A stretch of DNA of 64,000 bases, taken from Diplolepis rosae (taxonomy: Eukaryota > Arthropoda > Insecta > Hymenoptera > Diplolepididae). A program made the translations under genes and the position numbers. Shown here in pieces: positions 35,466 to 47,227 of the stretch. Numbering within the stretch: the stretch's first letter is position 1; every line of letters begins with the position of its first letter. The stretch spans positions 1,224,469-1,288,468 of the forward strand of contig JAPYXD010000450.1 of the NCBI GenBank assembly GCA_030998225.1, written 5' to 3'. The notes under the pieces were generated by a model, which had not been told where the DNA came from, ran no database searches, and was given only the letters and a program-made list of their open reading frames with translations.

Positions 35466-36548
35466 TGTCACGTCCTGTGACCATTAACATTTATTTATTA
35501 ATATCATAATTTTATTCGCAATAAAACATGCATAAACGATATGTTTTGGAAGGTATTAATGATACGAAATAAAATTTAGAGTACTATAATTGTAATAGGG
35601 AGAGAGAGATAGTAAGTTTATAAATAGACAACGGTTATACATGAATCGTCGAAACCCTTACAAAGGTGTGAACGAGGAAACCCCATCGGAATGCGCTGAG
35701 TAAACAAGAATATCGACCGGGGGAGCAAGACACGGAAATTAAAAGTCTAGTTGCTTTGAAAAGAAGGAACGTCGGGGAAACCAGAGGAGAAAAACTATTC
35801 GAATATATTCTTCCCCTTTTTCTTCTTCAATATGCGAAAAAGCCAAGCAGATCAGCCACGTGCGAAGGTCGAGGAAGGGTCAACCAGAGGTTGGTAAAAA
35901 TATCCAGGGCAAACCAACTATCGATTGAAAAATGGCGACCAGGATCACAATCGACCGAAAATTGCCCATAAAAGGGACTGAGAATCCGCAAAAAGTTTAG
36001 TTTTCATCGTCAGTTTTTCTTCAGTTCTCGTCGGGTTAAGATCGGAAGCGGTATCATCAAGTGACCTCCCCAATAAATAACAGTCTTCCCCTTAAGAATA
36101 AATTGGAGAGTTCAACAGTCAAATTAGTGAATCGTTTCTTCGGTATATTCGTCCTCAAGTAAAAACGGGGGATAAATTGGATATCAGTGTCTTCAGTTAT
36201 TAAAAGGAAGTTCCAGTGGTACAAAAGTTCCAGTGGTACAAGTTCCAGTGGTACCAGTTCCAGTGTTAGCAGTTTAGTGGTTCCAGTTTCACAGATCCAG
36301 GTGGAATAAAATAAATTAAAGTAGTAAGTCCCCATTTTAAGTTAAAAAGGTATATTCTCTCTCTCTCTCTCTCATTTATGTAGATTGTTTAATAAACGGT
36401 TAATAATTGTAAAATTTATTTGATTAATTATTTATTGTTGGCTATCCCTAACCCTTGTTTCGATTAAGAAATCCTTCCGATTTTTTAAGCGAACAAAAAA
36501 CGGGGAAATTTAATTATAATAGTAGAAGGTGAGTGACAGGACGTCACA
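35466..36548 (+). repeat. 3' LTR of gypsy C, 1083 bp
   Basis: Begins TGTCACGTCCTGTGACC and ends GTGAGTGACAGGACGTCACA, inverted ends with TG...CA. Contains a TATA-like TTTATAAATAG near 35617, a 14-bp tandem word AGTTCCAGTGGTAC repeated with decay at 36208-36300, and a CT microsatellite at 36357-36373. Only its last 86 bp have a partner at the 5' end. Confidence 0.92.
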
Positions 36549-36781
36549 GGAGTTTTATGCAGTTACATGTAACTGAAAATCTTGTTACAGTTTCGTAATT
36601 CTATGATACACATTATTAAAATTGAATTGAGTTTCACAATATTAAAAAAAAATGACAGAAACTTCAGTACATTTCTTGCAATTTTGAGATACCTTCATTC
36701 AAAAATGTTATAAACATCGTCAAATTTTGCGTTACCTTTGTAATATAAAAATGTTTTAAATTTCCGAACATTTCCAACAGT

Positions 36782-36819
<38 letters not shown>

Positions 36820-37695
36820 GCACACATATGCGTACCTACACAGTTATATGTGCAGATATATATATACATAATTATTAATTCGAATTTTAAAGAATTTGAA
36901 ATCTTTCTGTAAAAAAAAAGGACTTAATTAGTTAATCTGAAATAATTATTAATATCGTTACAATTACGTGCGTACAGTTACGTCTTATATTACAAAATTA
37001 TCCAATAATAGGTAATGAACGACAAGGAATTATTTTCGTTTGCTGCATCGAGATTTATTTTGAATTTCGTATTGGATTTGCAGGAGTTTGCCTGTAATGA
37101 CGGACGCAACCTTGCCCAACTCTTACTGTTAATATTAAGTACTATACATAGGTTCATACGTTACATACATATATATACAAAAATGTCCACCTCGGTAATT
37201 GCTAAGGTAATACTTCTAATAGTGGTTGTTTTTTATTTTTAATTGATTTTGAACTTAAAGCGTATTCGTGTGGGGTTATGGGTCACCACCCCCGGAATTT
37301 GTTGCACGATTTTCGAGCATAGGGTGTGACCGGAGTGAGAAAAATTGACGCTTTAATTTTAATTTTAATTTTTTTATTTTAATGTCTACCCAGAAGGGTT
37401 TTGGTCCAAAAAAAATTTTGATCTAGCTTCTGCCAAGCTTTTTTTTTAATTCGATTTTCTTTTAACAGGAATAAAAGATCCGTTTCTAGGATTGGCACAA
37501 AAAATTTTTTTTTTTCACCTGTGAAAATTTAAAAGATGTCTATGGAAAAAGAAAATTTCTTTTCAGAATAATCGAGTAAGGTTCGAACACAAGCCTTGGT
37601 TAACTTAGGAAAAATTTCGTCAACTTTTTAATTTTTAGAAAAATGGATTTTTTAACATACAAAAAAATTATTGAAATAAAATGAATTTATTATTG
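36549..37695. other. Spacer with palindromes and TA microsatellite
   Basis: Starts with a palindrome CAGTTACATGTAACTG (36561). A TA microsatellite spans about 36785-36818. The 75-codon ORF at 37015 has no recognisable domain. Poly-T and T-rich tracts dominate 37360-37520. Confidence 0.5.
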
Positions 37696-39045
37696 AAATT
37701 CCTCAGGCTAGCCTCAAGGTCAAATTCCTGAGTAATTTGATAATTTTATTTTATTTTATCAGAAAATTTTAAGGAGTAGATAATGTTCTAAACTGATCTA
37801 CTTTTTAATGAATTTTATATTTAAATTCAGATTCTCTGCTGAAGAGCATAAGAGGTTGAATTCTGAAATTGACCTTTTGCCCAAAAGCATAAAGCGTAAT
37901 TCCTATACGAAAAATAATTTGTGACAGGTATTTTGAAATAAAATTGAAGTTCAAAATTTAGTCTTTCTGTTAAAGAGCATAAAAGCTTAGATTTCAGAAT
38001 TCAACTTCTGCTGAAGACCATAAAGGGGAATTCTGTAGAACACAATTTTTAGGAGAAATAGAGGATTATTTTCTTTCTGTCGAATTAAGGCTTTCTGTTG
38101 AAGAGCACAAAAGATTTAATTCTAAGATTGACACTCTGCTGAAGAGCACAAGAGTAAATCTTTAATGAAAGAAAATATGAATAAAAATTAAAGTTTAAAA
38201 TTCATTCTCTCTGCTAAAGAGCACAAGAGCTTGAATTTCAGAATTAACTTTCTGCTAAAGAACACAAAAGTGAATTCTCAAAAACTCAATTTTCTTGGCA
38301 TAGAAGGGATTATTTTCTTTCTGTCGAATTAAGGCTTTCTGCTAAAGAGCACAAAAGATTTAATTCTAAGATTGACACTGCTAAAGAGCACAAGAGTAAA
38401 TCTTTAATGAAAGAAAATATTAATAAAAATTGGTGTTCAAAATTTTGTCTTTCTGCTAAAAAGCATAAAAGCTTAAATTTCAGAATTTACCTTCTGCTGA
38501 AGAGCATAAAGGGGAATTCTCTAGAACACAATTTTAGGAATGGAAATGATTATTTGAGTGGAGTTTGATATTTCTATCGTCAATCAAAAACTTTGACTGA
38601 TTAGCATAACTATCAATACTAGTCTTTAGGTCAATTCACGTAGCGTGGTAATTAGCTACATGAATTTTGACCCATATAATTATCGATAAGAAATAAAACA
38701 GTAAATGATATAATAATAATGCTGAAGTTGCGAATAAAGTAGAGTTGGAAATTTTAGTCGCTCAAGTTAACCTCAAGGTCAAATTCTTGGTCGACACAAC
38801 AATTCTACTTTATTCTGTAATAAAATATGATCATTGAAAGTAAAATTTAATTGTTCATAACAATAGTCAAACAAGGCTCAAGTTATAAGCAATTTATTTT
38901 TATCAGACTAGCCAGGTTAGCCTCAAGGTCAAAACCCTGGGTAGTTAGGATAAAAAAAACACAAAAGAAATAATAATTTTAAATAAAATATAGTTGATAG
39001 CTAGGTCATTTAGGTTAGCCTCAAGGTCAAATCCCTGCGTGACCT
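37696..39045. repeat. Hairpin array with two hairpin classes
   Basis: Class 1: four imperfect hairpins (arms 37696-37707/37727-37738, 38757-38766/38786-38795, 38907-38916/38936-38945, 39003-39014/39034-39045), each with a 19-nt loop near TTAGCCTCAAGGTCAAATT, whereas stem sequences differ. Class 2: about twelve short hairpins TGCT-RAAG-AGCA between 37840 and 38515, with outer stems CTTT/AAAG, CTCT/AGAG, ACTC/GAGT or CCTT/AAGG. Part of class 2 is in a tandem repeat of about 244 bp (38081 and 38325). No ORF. Confidence 0.82.
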
Positions 39046-39237
39046 CACGGCTTTATTTTATTTTGATACACAATATAAAAATGTTATGAAAACTCATGGA
39101 ATTTTGAAAGAAGTAAATAGTATGACTGGAGAATTTTGAGAAGAAGGTAATTTGCTAGTAACAGAAAGTTACTAGTAAAACGTAGCCGGTAAAGAATAGC
39201 GCGAAAGGCCGATATCCCTCCGCTGCCACCATCAGTT

Positions 39238-41835
39238 TGTTACGTACGGGTATTATTAATTTAAATAAAATTCATAAAAAGTAAAAACAATTACCCTTAA
39301 TATATTTTATCAATTAGTAAAATGAGTACGCGGAGGTCGTCCAAATTGCCGAATTTACTTAATATAAATATTAACTGAATTCGTTTATTATTATGTGGGG
39401 CCGTTGGTCTTCTACTCTCGGACTGAAAGTGTATTCTTCACGTTTATGCTGATCACCTTTAATTTTGAATAGTAAGAAGAGGGGAAAAGGTGCCTTGAAT
39501 AAAATTAAATCAGGCGGCAATTATTCGCATTAATAAAAGATAGTTTTATTTTCAAAAAGAAGGAAACGAATAATCCGTGGTGAGCACTTTGGATATAAAT
39601 CAAGAGAAAAACAAGTCAGAAATATAAATTGTACTTTACCACAATTAAGGCTTTATTCCTAGGTTCTTAATCCTACGAGATCGCTGGAGAGCAGGAGCAA
39701 GGAAGAGAGTGCGTTCCCGTTGCAGAAGTCCTCAGTTATCCGGGCCAAACTTGATTTTATATATTTGTGGTTTCCAAAAGAAAACACTTTGGTCCTTTGC
39801 GTAATGCATACACACACACTGTTTTCCACTTTTCTCTTAGGTTTAATAAGAAAATATAACGGTTGGCTTTCAACCAGAAAAGGGTCGAGTGCTTTTATAC
39901 TCGCTCTTTTCACCGCTAAAATTTCCCTATTAAATCTAATTCAAATATTTTTGTGAAAATTATTACTATCGTTTTGGGATTCGGTAATATTAATTTTCTG
40001 CGATTTCTCGCTGCTTTGTGCCGTTTTATTTTGGTGAAGAAAAACCGCGAAAAACTGGATTTGGACTATAAATAGTCCGCCGAAGATTTTCGTTGATACA
40101 CGTTCGATGCGATTGCCAAGAGTCTATCACTAGATAATCGTTTACGAGTTACCCTCAACTAGTGAAACAGGTATACCGACCGTTCACGATCAACGAGTTG
40201 GACCTTTTAAATGGTCCGCCAAAGATGAATTTAATTTTGATATATTCAAAATAAAAGAATTGCTTCCGTCTAGATGAAGACTTTTGTGTTTTACGTCCGC
40301 CCGACACGATTCCAAATAAATAATTTCGGTAGAAAGAGTTTTACGGTTTCAATCAACTAATGAGGATCTAGGAACTGTCGATCTAGACCGCAGACGGGCA
40401 AAAGTAGAGAAAAGTATATTCCCTACTGTCCTATTAGTTCCGGATAGTACTGGTTTGCTCGAGTAACTGCAAATTTTGGCTTGGCGTTGATCTGTTTTAC
40501 TGATTCATCGCGAGATGAACATGGTAGGGTTTTTTGATGATTAAGGAATCTATGATTGAACAAGGAGATAATGGTTGGGAGGTTTTAAGAATTTAGATCG
40601 ACTTTGTACCATGCTGATTCAGTTATTGCACCATTTGCTGATTTTTAGGTGTCGAATATTTCTCCCCCTATTTCCACATTTGTCATGAGAAAGGCAATGC
40701 GCTCATCGAATTTTAGTGTTTGATGCATTGCCATCAAATTGTAGAAACGATGTTAGTTTCCAATATATTTCATACTAAATTAAAATATACATTTAATTAT
40801 TCTAGGCTTATAATCATTATATGAATTATAAAGCCTTACATAATTATTTTAAATATTCAGATGAGTCTTAGGTTTTGATTACAAAAAGCACGTGGCCTTT
40901 GTTGTGGGAGATCAGCTGGCTAAAGCATCTAAGCAAGCATAGGCGCACGAGAAGGAAGTGTGAAAATGGAATGTATGCTAGCCTCGCGATGCACAGCAGA
41001 GCACATCAAAAGTTTCCAAAAGAGATGGGTATATGGGGCATATGCATGGGCGAACGAAGAAAAGAAGTGACAAACGGCAGAAAACTATAGTGAGATACAG
41101 TGCATGAGTGTACTCGCGCTGGATATCTCTCCCTTTTCCTCTCTCTTATGCTCTCTTTTCTTCTCTCACGCTCTCTCCTTTTGCTTTCACTTTCCAGTAG
41201 AAATATTGATAATGTCGATCAATGTTTTCATAGATTTAGATATTTCTGAAATTACAACTTATGCGATGATGTGACAGGCCACTCGCATGAAGCTATAGTT
41301 ATAATTATTGGCGACAATATTAATGGTTTTAAATGAATTAACATCATATAAAAGCATTATAAATATTAATGGTAACATTAATATCAATAAAATAATGCAT
41401 TAGGAATTTCCTGAATTTAGATACTCCTGAATTAACAATCTATGCGATCATGTGACAGGCCACTCGCATTAAAAAATCGTAGTTATAGTTATTCGCGTTT
41501 ACCTGTAAACATAAACTCACATTCATACGCAGGTGCACAAGCCTGCACGTACATCAATATATATATATATTAACACGCATCAATATAATGCATAATATAA
41601 CGCAATCTGGGCGTGATATATAACATTAATAATATAATTACAATGATATTAATGGTGATCTTAATATCAATATAATAATGTATTAGGAAAATCCTTCCCG
41701 AACCAACCATCTGCGAAAAGTTCCTTGACCCGAGCAAGAATAAGCTGCATCAGCGACCTTGTCAAGGTGCTCGGTTACGGGTGCTTCGAGTGGCATGAAA
41801 TTTATGTAGAAATTTATATTATAATTTTGGAAAAA
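39238..41835. repeat. 2.6-kb dispersed unit, copy 2 (uninterrupted)
   Basis: Same orientation and nearly the same sequence as copy 1, without the ISL2EU-like insert (empty site at 41085-41090). Both copies share the TATA-like and splice-like signals. On the minus strand the segment next to 41835 joins the gypsy B linker, and in copy 1 the 3793 end joins the gypsy A integrase. The unit thus marks both breakpoints of the split gypsy element. Confidence 0.75.
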
Positions 41836-42709
41836 TTTGGCCGCCTTGACACGCTCGTAACATTTACTTTCGATTATGTTACGTAAAAACACAGTTTGTG
41901 CTTTTCTTGATACCAGACTGATGATTATTTTAAGTTGATAATTTGATACTTAATCCCTCTTCATTTTCTTTACATGTTGATCTTTGTTTCACCGGTGTAG
42001 GTTCATTAGACACAGCATAAGTGAGTGACAAGTCAGTTCCTGTACCCGTATGGTGCATGTTCAATTCTACTGTACTTGGTTGAACTTGAACAGGTATATC
42101 ATTAGTAGGACTAGTTTGATAATTCTTGGATTTTTCTCTGGGTATCCTACTTCTTGCTTTGAATTCGCTATCAGTATCGCTCTCAGCGTAATTAATTCTT
42201 TTACTTCGACTTCGTTTCTCCTTTAAATTGGGTCTATTTTCAAATGATACCTTGTTTGGGTGTGGTTCCTCAATTTCTTTGTTGAACCCTTTTGTCCTAT
42301 TTTCCTCTTCATTTTTTAACATGGTTTGTCTTCGAGTTAGGACACTAATTCGTTAGTATTCTACTGGGTTCCTTGACAGTGCGTCTGCATTAGCATTCTG
42401 TCGCCCAGACTTATTTGTGATTTCATAGTCATATTCGGATAGCTTAAACCTCCACTTTTGAACTCTCGTGTTCAGGTCTGCTGTTTTAAACCATATCAGA
42501 CGTTGATGATCTGTGACTATTGTGAATTTGCTTCCAAATATGTAAGGTCGGAATGTTCTAACAGCGTGTATCACTGCTAAAACTTCCTTTTCGTATGTGT
42601 CATAATTCAGTTCTAGTCCTCTAAGTACCTTAGAAGTATGGGCATCAGCTAAATCACTCCCAATTTTGCCTTGTGATAAAATTCCACCGACAGCATAACC
42701 AGATGCCAA
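41836..42709 (-). pseudogene. Gypsy B RNase H and linker
   Basis: 42709-42353 encodes RNase H from ASGYAVGGILSQG through VTDHQRLIWF to NADALSRNPVEY. The catalytic TTDASG start is cut at the foldback element. 42322-41930 in the next frame is a charged linker (KEKRSRSKRINYAESDTDSE). Coding fades near 41880 at VFLRN, the point where the element A linker appears to resume (near 3795). No integrase follows here. Confidence 0.85.
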
Positions 42710-44268
42710 AGCGAAATAGGGAATATACCATGACCAAAACTTGTATACATAATGTTTTTGAGTCTCCTCTTTCGATTTATGAAGCCAGAATTACATTACC
42801 GTGCACTGGAAAACCAATATGGCAGATTTTATTTAAAAAAGTACCGAAAATTTAAAAAAAAATTTTTTATTCTTTTTTTTTCAAATGGATAAAGCATATT
42901 GATCTGTTTCAAACCATGGACAAAGGTGGACAAAATAGTTGTAGTTTATGAAAAATTTTTTTGGTCCAGCTCCTTATGTTTTATCTTTTCCAAAATGTCG
43001 AAAACTATGGAAATTTGGAAAAATACGCGTTTTTTCATGACATTTCTAAGATAATTGGATAATACACGGGATTTTATTGATCAAACTGTCAAAGTTTGAT
43101 TGACTAATAATATACAGACCTCTTCGAATATATGGAATAACCTGATTAATGGCAGATTCAATATGGCGCTTGGAGAACTTGGGAAATACCGAGTTTTTTC
43201 AAGATTATCGTTGATGAAAGTTCCTGGACCTTCATTAAATTCAATTTTCCAATGTTTCTTGGCACGGTATATGAAAATCCGGTGACAGTGTAAAAAAATT
43301 CAAAGTGGCGGATCCAATATGGCGGGCCGAATATTGAAATAAGCATTTTTCTTATATTCTAAAATATATCATATTGATTCGATCCACTCATTCACTCCAA
43401 AATAGATCATATTAATTCAAACTACTCATTCACTAAATCGATCATCCAACTTCGTTTAGCCACATGCATTAACCGTTGGAGAATATTCAGATCGTGAAAC
43501 ATAAATTCAGAACTTTAGGACTTTTTTCCGCTCAATTATCGATTTCAATCAAAAAATGTCTACAGACATTTTTGATCACATATTATACATAAATTTAAAA
43601 AATATTTTCTTCATTAGCATATTATTAAATCTTCAATATTTGGACCGCCATATTGGATCCGCCATTTTGAATTTTTTTACACTGTCACCGGATTTTCATA
43701 TAACGTGCCAAGAAACATAGGAAAATTGAATTTAATGAAGGTTCAGGAATTTTCATCAATGATAATCTTGGAAAAACTCGGTATTTCCCATGTTCTCCAA
43801 GCGCCATATTGAATCCGCCAATAATCAGGTTATTACATATACTAGAAAAGGTCTGTACATTATTAGTCAATCAAACTTTGATAGTTTGATCAATAAACTC
43901 CCGTTTATTATCCAATTATCTTAGAAATGTCATTAAAAAACGCGTATTTTTCCAAATTTCCATAGTTTTCCGACAATTTGGAAAAGATAAAACATAAGCA
44001 GCTGGACCAAAAAATATTTTTCATAAACTACAACTATTTTGTCCACCTTTGTCCATAGTTTGAAATAGATCAATATGCTTTATCCATTTGAAAAAAAAGA
44101 ATAAAAAAAAATTTCAAATTTTCGGTACTTTTATTATTGAAATCCGCCATATTGGTTTACCAGTGCACGATAATGTAATTTTGACTTCATAAATCGAAAG
44201 AGGAGACCCAAAAACATTATGTATACAAGGTTTGGTCATGATATATAGCGTTTTTCGCTTTGTCAACA
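42708..44268. mobile_element. Foldback element, about 635-bp inverted arms
   Basis: Arms about 42708-43341 and 43628-44268 are reverse complements with visible mismatches (roughly 90 percent by eye) around a 286-bp spacer. The outer ends share an AAAGCGAAA word. Mirror ORFs at 43100-43285 and 43685-43870 are products of the palindrome. It lies where gypsy B should have its RT, so that domain was lost or replaced. No transposase. Confidence 0.85.
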
Positions 44269-44525
44269 ACGGCCAAAAATGAGTTAAAAAGTCTGTGATT
44301 TTGGGCGTTAATGGGTTAATTTGTCAAGACGAGTTGCAATGATAATTGTAATAATTGTAATTGTAATTTTGACTTCATAAATCGAAAGAGGAGACCCAAA
44401 AACATTATGTATACAAGGTTTGGTCATGATATATAGCGTTTTTCGCTTTGTCAACAACGGCCAAAAATGAGTTAAAAAGTCTGTGATTTTGGGCGTTAAT
44501 GGGTTAATTTGTCAAGACGAGTTGC
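44175..44525. repeat. Tandem duplication, 188-bp period
   Basis: About 160 bp starting at ATTTTGACTTCATAAATCGA recur apparently unchanged after 188 bp. The block includes the outer end of the foldback right arm and its flank through GTCAAGACGAGTTGC, so it arose after the foldback insertion. The join has a short AATTGTAAT microsatellite. Confidence 0.85.
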
Positions 44526-44534
44526 GTGATGAAA

Positions 44535-45600
44535 ATTGTTCCTGCTTGAACTTCCGAGATATTTCGTTATATCCTCTGAATCAAATATTGAGTATGCTTC
44601 TAAACAGCCCAAATTCACATCCTGTTTTATCTCAGGGATGCCTAAATCTCCTACAGTGCCTTGACTAACACTCTGAAAATGATGACGTTGTCCTAGACTG
44701 ATCTTATCATCCCATATGTCATAAACGTTGTCTTCAAATTCATCAGATTGATGATCGCTTTTTTCTATTTCTTGAGCCGAGGTATCGTCTTCTTCTGTCT
44801 TGGATTTCCCTGTATTGTTTTTTTCTGCTTATTCTCTTGTGTGTTCTACTGGTTTTCTTTCTTTAAATGCGGCAAATTTTCCACCAATTCGTATAAATTT
44901 ACGCTCGAAATCCAGCAAAGCGTGATAAATCTCAAAGTATTTGGATCGTAATAACCCTTCACAAGGAATTGGGAAATCCTCCGGCACTACTTGAAACTTA
45001 GTCAGGTGACTAAAATTTGTAATTTGGGCCGTACCCAACGTAGAACCAACCTCTCCACTAATCCCTTTTAAATATACAGTTTTATTAATATCAATTTCGC
45101 AATCAGATGGTAGAGAAATTATTTTAATTAGGTTGCCTTCAGATCCGGTATCTAATAAAAACTGCCCTATGTATGTATGTTCTCGATTCAAAACATCGAT
45201 AGGTGGTAGAGTTTGTGTGTGATAAAGTTGGTTAACGTTGAATATTCTATCAAGCTCATTGCCCTTATGCTGGTCTTTATTTTGTTTAAAAGGTATTATA
45301 TAGTTACCGAAGTGTAAATTCTTATGATTAAAATCCATAGCTACTTCGTTTTCAGAAAGAAAATCTATTCTCAATATACCGTCGTATGGAATATGTAATA
45401 CATCCTGTATTAAGTGAAAATTAATCATCTGGTTAAAGATTTCAAGTGTTACACTTTTTAATGTACAGAAATATTAATTAATATTAATAATAAATTAATA
45501 TTAATTATATTAATATTACGTGGTAGTACGTTAATTTTAATTACGTTTCCCTGTGAACCGGAATATATCATAAGGTCTATCCTTTGTTCATTACATGGAT
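44535..45600 (-). pseudogene. Gypsy B protease region, tandemly duplicated
   Basis: The downstream copy (45270-44829) has FLLDTGSEGNLIKI and the closing PIPCEGLLRSKYFE, a normal retropepsin. Upstream at 45597-45280 a second copy starts RIDLMIYSGSQGNVIKI, with the catalytic Asp-Thr replaced by Tyr-Ser, and ends PYDGILRIDFLSENEVAMDF. Its middle is expanded by an AATATT repeat and contains stops. An acidic segment follows to about 44535 before the foldback. Retropepsins work as homodimers, so a dead tandem copy might have acted as a partner subunit, but here both are in a decayed element. Confidence 0.7.
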
Positions 45601-45769
45601 ATTTAAAGGAAACAAACGGAATTAAATCGCACAATTTGTTTCATCTAATGGCAAGAGTTCGCAAGTTTGGTCTTCCATTTGAAGGAAATTTGTTGAGCGC
45701 GTCTGCCATTGAGGAGTCTCCGTATTTGCGCTCGTGTTCGGGAGACCTTGTCCGTTTTCCGACTTCGTC

Positions 45770-46210
45770 CTTTCATTGTACTGATGTTTGCGACATTCTT
45801 CAATAGTGTGTCCTAAGGTTTGACAGTACGCAAAATTTTTATCGGTTTTTACCCGACAGGTGGCAGCCGTATGCCCTGTTTTACCGCAAAGTTAACAATA
45901 TAAAAGTGATCTAGACTCTATTTGTGAGTTTAACCTATCTGTTGCTGTTTTGGATTGATAACACCGGCTCGCAACATGTCCAACTTTGTTACAAATCTAG
46001 CAAGTAATTATGCCAGCAGTTTTCAACCGACATTGCCTTGCGGAATGTCCCATTTTCTCGCATATTTGACATTTTATTAAATTCTTACATTGACTCTCAA
46101 AGTGGCCATCCCTATTACAAAATTGACAAACTACTTGAATGTGGTTTATTCCAGTCATTCTATTCCGACATTTATTTGGTGAATGACCGATTTTATTGCA
46201 AAATTGACAG
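45770..46210 (-). pseudogene. Gypsy B nucleocapsid with five to six CCHC knuckles
   Basis: Minus strand, in order: CQFCNKIGHSPNKC, CQFCNRDGHFESQC, CQICEKMGHSARQC, then two knuckles each with a stop after the first Cys (ICNKVGHVASRC, LCGKTGHTAATC), then a degenerate CQTLGHTIEEC lacking the first Cys. Typical gypsy Gags have one or two, so this is a large array. The stops near 46000 and 45890 show decay. Confidence 0.85.
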
Positions 46211-46214
46211 GTGA

Positions 46215-46960
46215 CTACTGATTGGGGGCTAAAAGCGCGTACCCCATTCTTATGTTCCCCTGAATTATAGATTTGGGATAGGTATTATTTTTCCTGAGTT
46301 CCCTAGTTTGGGGCATAGTTCTAAAGTTATTTTCATCTTCGCTCCTCAATGATCTCCTGGCCTCTACTAATCTTTCTGCCTTAATGGCATTTTGTACTAT
46401 GTGTTTCATGTCCAATGCATTTTCTAATCTGTGTTCCACCTCAAGCTTCAAACCACGCTTGAAGCATTCTATGCAATTATTTTCGATTGACGTTCTAAAC
46501 GCGTTATCGATATTTCCAGCATTAACCCTTTGGGTCTCTATTATACGCCTACCTAAGTCTCGAATACGGTTCGCAAATGAAATAACCGTCTCGTGATCCC
46601 TTTGGTATTCACTCCCCATTTATTTTTAATGAAATCTATTAATTCATCGATAGTCCCGAAATTTTGCCCGTAAATGGCATCTCGCGCCTCCCCTGTTAGT
46701 TTAGATCTCACTAATTTGGTCAAGTTCGCTTCATTTTCATGCGTGATCATCTCTTTCGCTTCATCGCAACTTTCCAGGAATGCGCTTAAGGGAATATTTT
46801 CGCCATTATATTCGGGTACAACCATCAAAGCATCTTTTAATGGTATTGGCTGCACCGCTGCAGCTATCCCACTACCACTTGGAGCAGTCATGGTTCTGTC
46901 TATATCAAACTTTTTAAGTTTCGATTCAGAGTGAGTTCTCGATTTTATGTCTTCGACTGA
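46215..46960 (-). pseudogene. Gypsy B Gag capsid region
   Basis: 46891-46553 encodes LKDALMVVPEYNGENIPLSA and LTKLVRSKLTGEARDAI, clearly homologous to the element C Gag. A frameshift near 46610 moves to the 46619-46215 frame (FANRIRDLGRRIIETQRV, ECFKRGLKLEVEHRLENA). The frame is also open upstream of the first ATG to about 47060 (DPLTLTWSIRRGDSVEDI). The nucleocapsid knuckles follow directly. Confidence 0.85.
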
Positions 46961-47227
46961 ATCACCGCGTCGTATAGACCAAGTGAGAGTAAGAGGGTCA
47001 AATGCTTCTACTTCCCTTCTAAGTTCTTCGTCGCTTCTTGCTAAACTACGAGTTATCCTTAAGTCGCAAGTATTCTAGATAGATCCTTATTATTAAGTAA
47101 GTGAAATTGGGTGGGTTAATGAAACAAAAGGTAAGTTATGAAATTAAAATTGAAATTTCTTAAAATCTTTTGAAAGCTTAGCATACCACCATATATAATT
47201 TTTTACTTTATTTTAATCTACATTGTT

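Larger units (their letters stand above)
20108..36548 (+). mobile_element. Ty3/gypsy LTR retrotransposon C, nearly complete but defective
   Basis: Order: truncated 5' LTR (20108-20193), primer binding site (20215), leader with AT repeats, an R1-clade LINE in the opposite orientation, gag (about 25390-27048), pol (27033-32193), small ORFs to 33820, AT-rich repeats, a polypurine tract and a full 3' LTR (35466-36548). The 86 bp shared by the two LTRs differ at about one position, so insertion is recent. One pol frameshift, one pol stop, the LINE and the missing U3 make it non-autonomous now. Confidence 0.9.

Noticed and set aside
43100..43870. Two similar ORFs on opposite strands
   Set aside because: They are the same sequence in the two arms of the foldback element; no domain.
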